64,000 bases of DNA from Chrysaora quinquecirrha (Eukaryota > Cnidaria > Scyphozoa > Semaeostomeae > Pelagiidae), in assembly GCA_014526335.1 (NCBI GenBank), contig JACTAT010000200.1, forward strand, positions 727,108 to 791,107, in the 5' to 3' direction. The position numbers and the translations under genes are program-made. The notes under the pieces were generated by a model. The model searched no databases. It had not been told where the DNA came from and saw only the letters and a program-made list of their open reading frames with translations. Below, piece by piece: positions 11,386 to 22,200 of this stretch (positions are counted from its first letter, which is position 1; each line of letters opens with the position of its first letter).

Positions 11386-12350
11386 AGGCCCTCTAGTGTA
11401 TATACATATACCTGTGCTCTGATATCACACACCTCTATCTTAGGTTCAAGGGTTTCAAGCTTTCAAGGCCCTCTAGTGTATACACATATACCTGTACTCC
11501 GATAACACACACCTCTATCTAAGGTTTCAAGCGTTTCAAAGTTGCAAGGCCCTCTAGTGTATACACGTATACCTGTACTCTGATATCACACACCTCTATC
11601 TAAGGTTTCAAGGGTTTCAAGCTCTCAAAGCCCTCTAGTGTATACACGTATACCTGTACTTTGATATCACACACCCCTATCTAAGGTTTCAAGGGTTTCA
11701 AGGTTTCAAGGCCCTCTAGTGTATATACGTATACCTGTGCTCTGATATCACACACCTCTATCTTAGGTTTCAAGGGTTTCAAGCTTTCAAGGCCCTCTAG
11801 TGTATACACGTATAGCTGTACTCCGATAACACACACCTCTATCTAAGGTTTCAAGCGTTTCAAAGTTTCAAGGCCCTCTAGTGTATACACGTATACCTGT
11901 ACTCTGATATCACACACCTCTATCTAAGGTTTCAAGGGTTTCAAGCTTTCAAGGCCCTCAATTGTATATACGTATACCTATACTCTGATATCACACACCT
12001 CTATCTAAGGTTTCAAGGGTTTCAAGCTTTCAAGGCCCTCTAGTGTATATACTTCTACCTGTACTCTGATATCACACACCTCTATCTAAGGTTTCAAGGG
12101 TTTCAGGCTTTCAAGGCCCTCTAGGGTATATACGTATACTTGTACTCCGATAACACACACCTCTATCTAAGGTTTCAAGGGTTTCAAGGTTTCAAGGCCC
12201 TCTAGTGTATACATGTATACTTGTACTCTGATAACACACACCTCTATCTAAGGTTTCAAGGGTTTCAAGGTTTCAAGGCCGTCTAGTGTATACACGTATA
12301 CTTGTACTCTGATGACACACACTTCTATCCTAGGTTTCAAGGGTTGTATG
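11386..12350 (+). repeat. Minisatellite, 81-bp unit, about twelve copies
   Basis: The anchor CCCTCTAGTGTATA (variants included) occurs at 11389, 11469, 11550, 11631, 11712, 11793, 11874, 11955, 12036, 12117, 12198 and 12279, so the spacing is 80 once and then 81. The unit reads GGTTTCAAGGGTTTCAAG, a CCCTCTAG block, a TATACACGTATACCTGTACT block, then GATATCACACACCTCTATCT. It starts directly after the 97-bp array, and both share a GGTTTC-A/G-AGGGTTTCA core. This suggests one array grew out of the other. Confidence 0.93.
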
Positions 12351-12449
12351 TACGCTATAGACAGATAAATTATATCAATACTAGGCATTTGATTTCTATG
12401 TTTTATTGTATCGTATCTAAAAGGTAAATTAAATTTAAAATTCTTAATG

Positions 12450-12663
12450 TCAAAGAGATAGCCATGGGTGGCTATCTAAAGCTTCTTGACTTCGATCTCG
12501 ATAATAATATAAGAGTTCTTCTCCTATTGAGATATTTCTTTCGGCAATAAATTTAAGTCTTGGTGTTTCTTCAATTTCAAACACATGAGGTCGAAGGTTT
12601 GGTTTTGTCCTGTAATGGTTTATGAGTCTTCAAATACGATGAGACTCTTCTGTTTCATCAACA
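12450..12663 (-). pseudogene. KMT5A/SETD8-like SET domain, C-terminal exon with nonsense codon
   Basis: After an acceptor TTTTGTAG the minus strand reads VDETEESHRI, a TGA at 12632-12630, then RLINHYRTKPNLRP, RLKFIAERNISIGEELLYYY, RDRSQEALDSHPWLSL and a stop at 12450-12452. This matches the C-terminal half of the SET domain of the H4K20 methyltransferase family KMT5A, where the expected pattern is R-L-G-R-L-I-N-H-S and later G-E-E-L-x-Y-D-Y-G-(D/E)-R. The TGA sits exactly where the conserved Gly codon GGA is expected. The following residues are also changed (NHS to NHY, YDYG to YYYR). Both NHS and the Y-D-Y-G block belong to the cofactor/active-site region, so this copy should be inactive. 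The upstream catalytic exon was not found. Confidence 0.7.
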
Positions 12664-13126
12664 CTACAAAATGGATGAAATTCCAAATTTATGTTCATTT
12701 TTAGAAATTGATCTAATAAACTAAGCTTTCATTGACAGGACGAAGCACTGGATGAGTAGACTGATTATGGACCTGATTTTTTTCGTTATATTCTTTTCCT
12801 ATGAGATTTTTGTGGGCTAATGGCACGATACTCTAGTCAGGCGTTTCTATTTTCTATCGATCAGATGTATCAAAGGACAGTTTCACAAAATATTATTCTT
12901 ACTCCGTACATGCTATTTTACTGAGACCATCTCTCAGAACGCAGAAAGTTATATATGTGAAGAAAAGGTCACAAATTTGCATTAAGTGGATGCAGTAATG
13001 GAGCTTGTATGTTTGATATATCTTCTCCCATTCAATAAAATTGCTGAAGAGAATACCAGTTTAATAATGTTTAAGATTAGAGGAGATGAGAACAAATGTC
13101 AACATTCAGGTAACATTTCAACATAC

Positions 13127-13945
13127 GAATACTTTCTTCCTTTGTGTTCGAAAAAGTAGCTGAAGCAGCCTTGCTGGTCATTCTCGGAATATCTCGTTTC
13201 CCTTTCCTTTCCAGTTTAGTCATCAATAAATTCTCCAGCATATTAGCAGATGATATCTCCCCTTCTAAAAATTTTTGTTGACCATACGCTCCGGCCTTTA
13301 TCGGGAAGTAGTCGGACCTATAAGTAAATCGTAAAATACAATTAGATTTGAATTCTTAGCCGTAACGCAAAGACTTTTGTTTGGGGATCTTTCTGTTCTT
13401 TAGAAAGTAATTTTAAATCAATATTTGACATCTAACCACTTCACCCCACATCGAGGAATGTCAATCATCGGGAGCATGTTAGGGAAGATAATACATGTAT
13501 GAACACAAGTATTACCTCAAGACCGTTTTCATCTCTTTTGTCAACTTTTCTGCCACTGTCTTGTTTCTCTCAGCCTGTTCAAAGAGCAAAGAATTATATG
13601 CAAATCTTGCCACTGTAAAAAGAGACAATAACATTAGGCAATAAAATTAGGCATTTAAAGATGCAGTCTGTTATGTAGCTAAAAAAATGCATCAATCAGT
13701 ATATACATTTACAGCAAATAAGCTTTCAATATGAGAAAAAATTCATTAACCAATTTTAGCCAATGATAAGTTGAAAACGTTGTATTTATTCAGCCAATAA
13801 TATATTTTGTTTTCATGTTACAAATGTTAGTTTTATTTCATTTAGAGTCTTTAAAAATACACAAGAAAAAACTACTTCAAAACACTTAACTAAATTTAGA
13901 AAAGTAGCCTCCTACCATTATCTCCCCTTTGCTCTTTCTCCTTGT
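13127..13945 (-). CDS. Minus-strand exons, possibly 5' part of the KMT5A-like gene
   Basis: Three exons connect in phase: ~13945-13916 (KENKEKEQRGDN), 13612-13516 (ARFAYNSLLFEQAERNKTV, coiled-coil-like, after TTTTTACAG and before GTAATA) and 13317-13127 (SDYFPIKAGAYGQQKFLEGE, MLENLLMTKLERKGKRDI, after TTATAG and before GTATGT). The joins give NVARF and VLRSDY without stops. No domain is recognised. Position and strand put these exons upstream of the SET exon at 12.45-12.66 kb, so they may be the same gene, with the exon carrying the first half of the SET domain missing or unseen. Confidence 0.45.
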
Positions 13946-14425
13946 TCTCCTTAGTTTTTGCATGTTAGCTCCCTCGATGTTAAAAAGCTTTCTGAAATTC
14001 AAATTCTTCCTATGCGCTGAATTATTTATTAAATAGGTACAAAGCAGTTGTATTGTAAGCACTATTTTCTTTCAAAACTATTCAAACAAAGTTAGCAAAC
14101 CTCAAGAACTGTTAAGCCCGATTCTTTTTTTGAGATACTGATCGAAATGTCAGGTTGTCCGAACGTCATGCCGCCGATCATTTCTAGAATAAATTTTAGG
14201 CAAACTTTGCAGAAAGTAATTCTACGTTGTTATAAGGTGTTTCTTGACTAAAATGAATGTTAAGTCGGCGTTAAGTCAAGCATACCAACATGTTTCCCAC
14301 GACGAGATGATTTAATTTGCTATACCCTCTGTCCCCAAACTGCTTCATTACTTCTTGAATGAAAAAGAGCAAAACATTTCGACAGCTGCAGTGAGCTAGC
14401 CGTGGTAGCTAAGTTTTGAGCACAA

Positions 14426-15345
14426 CCACAGGTAACGGGGAAAAGAGAATAGAAATGGATGTGTAGACTTAGAATAATATAGTGAAACATACCTTCAGTG
14501 TTTTTTTATTTTTGTTGTATCTCTACCACAACCCTTTTCTTCACTGAATTCGAACGCACACTGCACTCACTACTCAGTTTACGTTAGGCCGTTTTCAACG
14601 ATAAACGGTCGAATCAATATTCGGTCCCAGTCTCTCTGTCAAAAGAGCAAGAGAGAAGTATAAAAAATAACAAGGTCTGAAGGTTCGCCAAGGCCGATAT
14701 CACCAGGCCAAACTTCTGCAGCTTCTTATATTGCCAAGCAACCTCTGTTCCTTGGCCGAATACCCTCAAACCGTCAAACCATCATCCCTCTACGCACACA
14801 GGCAGTCTATCTTCGGTTTTGCCCTGCCTGAAGCCATGAGAATTCAATATTTCCACGGCTAGTCTCCACTGTTTTCAGTCTCCAGATGATCAATGCCTCC
14901 TCTCGGGACGGTCCTGCGCAGCTACGCACTGCGCTGTGCTACGCATCTACTTTATTTCACACAAGAACCCTACGGAAAGATGGAAAGATCAGCAGAAAGG
15001 TTTAATTAATGATTACAGTAAAACAGATTTTAAAATGGTGTACACGTGAGCTCACCCACACCCCTGGCAAGGTTAGTTGTTTTATTCTTTTATTTAACAA
15101 AACACCCTTGTTTTTTCAATACGAAACTTGCTTCTGGCTTAATATTTGCTACCAAAACTGGGTTGCAGGGGCCAGAATTTTATTGGGGGGAGGGGGAGGT
15201 CGGTAAAAAATTGCTTCATTTTCTCTGGGTATAAATTTTTGCAAAATATATGATGAGGCCTATTGAATGTTTTTGTATATACTCTATTTAAAATCTGTTT
15301 CACTGTACACATCCATTTCTATTCTCTTTTCCCCGTTACCTGTGG
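14426..15345. mobile_element. MITE-like element, 920 bp, 40-bp perfect TIRs and CACAA target duplication
   Basis: CCACAGGTAACGGGGAAAAG begins at 14426, and its reverse complement ends at 15345. The inverted match is exact for 40 bases (14426-14465 against 15306-15345). CACAA flanks both ends directly (14421-14425 and 15346-15350), a 5-bp target-site duplication. The interior has no credible coding sequence; a G-rich patch lies at 15185-15200. The element sits between the PHD-finger gene and the KMT5A-like exons. The transposase superfamily is undetermined. Confidence 0.85.
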
Positions 15346-15556
15346 CACAACCATCATCATTCTAGTTTATTCAGTTCAGTCAGTTTCGCAAAATATCTGA
15401 ACTTTTAGCAAAATAACAGACTTCTTTGTGCAGGAAAACAGGACAAGTAAAGATAAATCTTTTCATTTAAAATCTTACTTATGAAATAAACTTTAAGAAT
15501 AAGCATCTTTGCTACCTTTTCTTTTGTCTTTTAAATGTTACTGGGTTCCTAAAACC

Positions 15557-16230
15557 TTAGGTTGCCATGCAATCAGCGCAAAACCTATTTAAAGGAAATG
15601 AAAATTAATGTTTAATGAATTTACCGATAACATGCAAGTGGTAATGACAACGGGAAAGATATTTCAATTTTCTTCACCCTACAACATAGCATGCATGATA
15701 TGTCAATAAAGATGTTGTTTGTTCTCAAGTCCAAGACACTTCAAAGGGGAAACCTCTACAAATCTGTTATGTTATATTCGTATGTTGTATAAGTCTATTA
15801 TAATGAAATGAAAAAAAAAATGAAATGTATAATGGGATTCGCATAATTCCATACGCAAATTATCCTGTGAAACGTTATTTCAACTTACCAGTCCTCCTTT
15901 TTTGGGGGTATCTGCTTCATTTTAATGCAAGGCAAATGGTACCACCCGTTTCCTGGACACTGCAAGGCAAGAAAGCATGTGTTTCAGAGTAGGCACTGCT
16001 ATGTAGCGAATTATTTATTGACAATTCAAATGCAAAGATAGTTTTAGAAGTGACCTTCAACCACGATACCATGTATATTCAAAAGTATGTAAAAGAACAT
16101 GAAACTGTATATATTTAACTATTGATTTTAACTTTTTAATGTAATCCTTACGGAAATGGCTACTTACATCTCTTTTAAACTTCTCTGGACCAGAGCACTC
16201 AATCATGCCCCATTTCTTTCCCCTTTTGTC
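15557..16230 (-). CDS. PHD-finger exons at the C-terminus of the P-loop/PHD gene
   Basis: Three short exons encode KKWGMIECSGPEKFKRD, then CPGNGWYHLPCIKMKQIPP, then WFCADCMAT and TAA at 15557-15559. Together they show the signature second half of a PHD zinc finger: M-I-x-C, C, W-Y-H-x-x-C and W-F-C-x-x-C. PHD fingers read histone H3 tails or bind partner proteins in the nucleus. The first two zinc ligands (C-x-C) should lie between 16564 and 16230. A candidate is a patch reading VYIVCAEKYAC near 16350, but no exon borders support it. The stop shortly after the last Cys means the finger closes the protein. Confidence 0.65.
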
Positions 16231-19200
16231 CTAAAATAAGTGCATGCAGTCAACGGTAAAGTGCTATAATTAGAGATTTTGTGTACTGAAAGAAACATGT
16301 GTTAAAAGAATGGCAAATTAAGACACGCATACTTCTCTGCACAGACAATATAAACTTCTTTTCCCCTCTGACTTTTCTAGACATTATTAGATATTTCGTA
16401 TTAACCTTGCCTTCACGTTTCTTCAAAACTGCAAAAATCGATTGTACAGTGTAGTCAAAAAAGGTCAAATTCGTTGGAAAAAGTGTATCTTACTTCTTTG
16501 AGTCTCTAGACTTCACATTTCTTTCAGGGTGATTGAGGGGCAATTCCATGTCCCTGACGAAACCTCCTCACCACCATCAATACTTTTTTCTTCGGGTTCA
16601 TCTAGAAACATTTTGCCACTTCATGATAAATGCTTAAGCTTTCAAAACGTCTAAACATCATCATCATCATACGGAAGACTTGGAAACATTTTTTAATTGA
16701 AGAAGGAGAAGAACTGCTATATATATCGCCATTGAACCAACCATCTACGCAAACGTAGCTAACAACACCTAGACTCCAATGTGATTCTAATGCGGCAGGG
16801 GCGATTTGATATTAAAAAATCATGAAAAGAACAGCAAAGAGGACAGCCTGGAAATTATTTTGGAAGAAGATTTAAAGTTAGAAACATATTGTTACAGCAA
16901 ATCAAGTTTCTGCTGAGGAATCAAAGTAGTGACATACTTTCTGCTTGAGGTCTTTCATTGTCAGTCACATCAGTTGTCACTGATGACATAATTGTAAAGC
17001 TACCTGAGGGATAATGAAAACAGAATTTTAAATTCGCTCTTCAACTATCATTTTTCATTTCCACTTAGGGATAAAAATAATGAGCAACTGCTCAAGAAAT
17101 GGAATTAAATTGGCATTGATCTTACAATGATCCATGGGCGGTCCTTCTTCCTCCGCTGTAATTTCTCCACTTTCTTTTGCTGCAGATGATTCTACAAAGT
17201 ATAGGTCTGCATATATCTCGAAGCAAAATCAGTCTTTAAAATTACGAAAGAAACAGTTGCATTCTTAAGAATTCTTTAAATATACTATTTGTTTTTTCAA
17301 AAAGCTTATAGTAATTTTTAACCTTAGCTTAATCAATTAAATGTACTAATACTAAAAAGATACTAATGAAAACCCCAATACTAAGATATTAATCACTAGG
17401 TGGCAACAGATGTTTACAAAAGAATTATTTTTTTTCTAATTCTCAAAGTGTTTGTTCAACAGCTGGTTTAGTGTCTTCCAGATGCGTATGTTACAAAAGT
17501 AAAATTGCTATATTCCCAATTCATTAACAGAAATGTGCCTTTTTGTGCTACGTCCATTGTTTTGTATTTGTAGAGGATAGGAAGATAAATTCCTCAGTCT
17601 GGGGGCCTGTCTAGAAAATTTTATCATAGTCGAGCATTTTAATTTACATTTTAACAAAAAACAGAGAAGACAAAACACCCTGGGTAATGTATGTGCAGTA
17701 CAGTGGAGGGTGTGCAGTACGGTGGAGGATGTTCAGTACAGTGGAGGGATATGATAAGTACAGTGGAGGGATACCATCAGTACGGTGGAGGGTGTTCAGT
17801 ACAGTGGAGGGATATCAGCAGTGCAGTGGAGGGATACCATCAGAACAGTGGAGGGATACCAGAAGTACTGTGGAGGATATTTAGTTCTGTGGAGGGATAC
17901 CATCAGTACAGTGGAGGGATACCATCAGTACTGTGGAGGGATACCATCAGTGCAGTGGAGGGATACCATCAGTACAACGGAGGATGTTCAGTATGGTGGA
18001 GGGATATCATCAGTACAGTGGAGGATGCTCAGTACTGTGGAGGGATATCAACAGTACAGTGGAGGGATACCATCAGTACAGTGGAGGGATACCGTCAGTA
18101 CGGTGGAGGATATTCAGTACGGTGGAGGGATATCAGAAGTACAGTGGAGGGATATCATCAGTACAGTGGAGGATGTTCATTACGGTGGAGGGATATCATC
18201 AGTACAGTGGAGGACTTTCCAAATTTCTGCAAGAGTCCGAGTTTTCTACAGCTATGTATTGAGAGAAACACGCTTTTTTCTATAAGGAACCACTTTATAA
18301 GGAACCTACATGAAGAAGGCCCGAAAATTTAAAGAACTTCTACTACTAAAGAGAAAATCATTAAGGAACTTTTGAATGATGAATGCTTTTATCATTGCAA
18401 ATAATCAAGAATTAGAGAGTCGGTTCCATTCATTTGCAGTCGAAAATCACATAAATTGTACGTTAAGCATGTATCCAATGTTTCTTTGAGTAGTCTCAAG
18501 CTTTGCTCACATGCAAATGTCTCTCTTTTATTATTAAGACCACTGTATGTGCAGTTGAAATTAAGGAACTATTAAGAAACTTTTGGAACTACAATTGCCT
18601 CAAAAGAGGCCCAAAAATAAGGAACTTTAAGAACTAGGCCTTGAGGTAGGTTCCTTATAAAAAAAGCGTGTAGATTGCACAAGATTTTAATAAAGGAACG
18701 AATTGCCACTCGATGTGGTAAACACAACTTGTATCGAATGAAACGAAACAACTTGTATCAATCGAACTTTCTTTATTAAACTATCTGTTTACTATCAAAC
18801 AAATTTAATTTTTCGTTTTAAATACTCGAAATACAAAACTTCAAACCACAATTACAGTAGTATAGTTAGAGATTCTGAGTTTCTCAACTTCGAAAATTTT
18901 GAAATTTCGAAAACTTCATGAAATTCCTTCTCCAAAGCTGTTTAATGTGCAGGATCATGTTCTCAGCAGTTAAAATATGGACATAATTCACGTGTGATAG
19001 TTTCTGGGCATTATTTCTACACAAACATTATACAAACCACATCACTAAAATAGAGTGCCAAGTTCCGGGCTAAATTTATAAACGGAAATAGTGTCTTAGC
19101 TTTTTCACTTCTTATTCCATACAGAAGAGTTTCTTGATTTTTAAAAACAGGTAGATACAAATAAAACGAGTCGCATTTCTGTTGAAACGGTAATAAAGAC

Positions 19201-22200
19201 ACATCCTCCATAAGAACCAGAAAATTTTGATCGAGAATACTAGATAAAGTCAGTGAATACATATTATGTTGAGAGTGGTGCTAGGTTTGCGTAAAAATTC
19301 ATATTTTGGCTTATTTCTTAACTGCATTACACAGCTACCATTCTCTTTAACCAGCCCTTTAATAATGAAATGATACTGTACATAGATCGAGGGGCAATTC
19401 ACTACTTCATTAAAATATTATTCAATCCGGCTGGAAAACTGAATATTTTCATTGAAATCCCTTAGAAATCATTTTGTTTTCCTAAAAGTCTCGTACACAA
19501 TTTTGAAGAGTGAATGGCCCTTTGATATGGATCGTATTGAGGGATACAAATCTGACACCAAGCGTTTTGTCAATAGCACATGATATGATAACCAAGATGA
19601 TGAAGTTTGCTGTTGAAGATAATAAGATTGAAACTTTCAAATACATATGCGTCTATTTTTTAGAATTTCTTATGATAACCAAGTGTAGAAAACTCAGACT
19701 CGTGCAGAAATTTGGAAAGCCCTCCACTGTACTGACGATATCCCTCCACCGTACTGAACACCCTCCACCGTACTTCTGATATCCCTCGACCGTACTGAAT
19801 ATCCTCCACCATACTGATAGTATCCCTCCACTGTACTGATGGTATCCCTCCACTGTACTGTTGATATCCCTCCACAATACTGAGCATCCTCCACTGTACT
19901 GATGATATCCCTCCACCGTACTGAACATCCTCCGCTGTACTGATGGTATCCCTCCACTCTACTGATGGTATCCCTCCACTGTACTGACGGTATCCCTCCA
20001 CTGTACTGATGGTATCCCTCCACAGTACTGAATATCCTCCACGGTACTTCTGGTATCCATCCACTGTTCTGATGGTATCCCTCCACTGTACTGCTGATAT
20101 CCCTCCACCGTACTGAATATCCTCCACCGTACTGATGATATCCCTCCACCGTACTGATGATATCCCTCCACTGTACTGAACACCCTCCACCGTACTGATG
20201 GTATCCCTCCACTGTACTCATGATATCCCTCCACTGTACTGAACATCCTCCACCGTACTGCACACCCTCCACTGTACTGCACATACATTACCCAGGGTGT
20301 AAAAGCTCTTGAAAGAAGCTCTTGACCTATAAGCTGATTTCAGGTGTTTTAAAGGTGATTTCAGGTAATTTTATCATACACTTCCAGATCGTTTAAAAGC
20401 ACAGTATGTACCTTCTTCTTCTGATTCATCAGTTTTATTTCTGTCCTCTTCTAAATCATTCCTGGTGTGTTTAGAAGATGTTCAGTTCATAATATCCTTT
20501 TAAGAGAAACATGATGATAAACAAAATTTTCTGACTAGGTAAGAAATCAGTTGTACAAGATGCACTAATTGTACTGCCTGCCAACTACCCAACAATTGTT
20601 CACAATAAAATTTCTTTTAAATTCAGTAACATAATCATTGAGATTTAAAAAAAAATACAGAATTACTCACTGCGCGGAAGAGCCCCTGCAACTCCATCTG
20701 GAAACAGATTCCTTTTGCAGCTATTTCTGTCATAATCGCTTTGTTCATCATTTGAACTTTCCTCCATATATTCTTCTTCATCTGTCATAATTCTATTCTC
20801 CCTGACATGTGCATGATTGTCATCTGCAACATGGTTGTTCACTTTTTGGATTGCATAGGAGAATCCTTGGTGTAGAGTTGAAGGTGTTTTGATTAGAAAA
20901 TGAAGAATGGCGATGCTACTGGGAGGTGATTTAACATCAGAAACACTTCTTGTCTTTGTGACTCAGAAGAAAGGTTGCTTACTTGTCACTCGCATGTTTA
21001 GCCACTCTTGGAGACATTTTAAATATAATGTCGCACCCAACATGTCTCCTAGTTTAGCTATAGTTTAGAATCCTGAGATTTGGCCCTCTTGTACTTTGAA
21101 ATATATCCGTCCATCTCATGGCTCAAATATTTGCTTGGTTCAGAAGAGTCAGCTGCTTTACGTTGTAAACTAAACGTTGCGAGCCTAGCATGACACAATA
21201 TGTTGTTTTCAAATATTCCTTCAAATTTTTTATAGGGTTCATTAGAATGTCTAAGTAGCTAATATAGAAAAGTTAGCCTCAGAAAATGAGTTATAGAATA
21301 ACAAACCTTTTCAAAGAAACTTCGACTTTTTGGCGTCCATTTTTTTAAATCCTTTTTTGTTTCAGGAGACAATATACGCCGTTGGAAAAATTGTCCATTC
21401 ATTCCTAGGTTTCACAGAACTTTCAAATAACTGTATGTCAAAATAGCTAAGCAATCTGTTTTGGGTTTACTCTATCAATAAACCTGGAGTGGGGTTTTCG
21501 CATCTTCTGGTATTCGAAAAATAAGCGACAAGGATACACTTTTAAGAACAAGAGCATGGATTTAACATGGCTTTTGCCCCTTGATTTTGCCCAATTTTTA
21601 AGAAATAACATATATTAGAGTGCTGTCCCAACCCCCTTGTATATCCCCATCCCCAGCAATTAGGCAGTTATTCTATGTCCAGGTATCATTGAAGGGATTG
21701 GCCAGGTATTTTTGAAAGGGTTTTTCTTTATATTCTAGAGCAAATTTGACTATTATTTGCAACTTTTTTCTTGAATTATGTTGAATGTTTGTTCATTTAA
21801 TTTTTTTAGATAGTTTTCTTCCAGTTCTGCTCAAACTTCCTCAAACTTCCTCATTCAACAAGTGTATAAAGAGAAGATCTCTTACCATTATTTGAGGTGT
21901 TTCAGGATCCTCACCTGCCATTGCAGTTCCATTATCATCTAAATTTATAAAGGAGAAAGCGCAAGACTAAAACTTTGGTTTAGGTATTTAAGATTAATTA
22001 TTGAATTGCTAATAATGTTCTTTCCACTCTTTTATTAGGCTCCATTTACGTTGTCCCAGTGCAAAATGAATACGGCATGATTTCACAACAGTTTGACAGC
22101 AATTGCTTTTCTCTATTTCATTCAGCAGAGCGTCATCAAACTATACTGTACTCAGCCAGTAGCGTATGGTACTTATTTTGAATTGCATTCATATCACAAC

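Larger units (their letters stand above)
17675..20300. mobile_element. Foldback element, 2.6 kb, arms made of a 19/22-bp minisatellite
   Basis: The left end ACACCCTGGGTAATGTATGT (17675) is repeated as reverse complement ending at 20300. The match continues through ~560-610 bp arms (17675-18261 and 19686-20300) and ends at GTTTTCTACA and its complement. The 1.4-kb middle holds a nested inverted-repeat element (18269-18670) and no clear gene. Long arms built from tandem repeats are typical of foldback-type DNA elements. It lies in the long intron between the exons at 20412 and 17191 of the P-loop/PHD gene. No target duplication was convincing. Confidence 0.75.

Noticed and set aside
10793..12350. 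CRISPR-like array
   Set aside because: Units are contiguous tandem repeats of 97 and 81 bp with no unique spacers, and the genome is eukaryotic.
17687..18332. Several long overlapping plus-strand frames (65-213 codons) rich in VEGY, YSGG and QWRD
   Set aside because: They are products of a stop-free 19/22-bp tandem repeat read in three frames. The mirror copies on the minus strand at 19653-20288 have the same cause.
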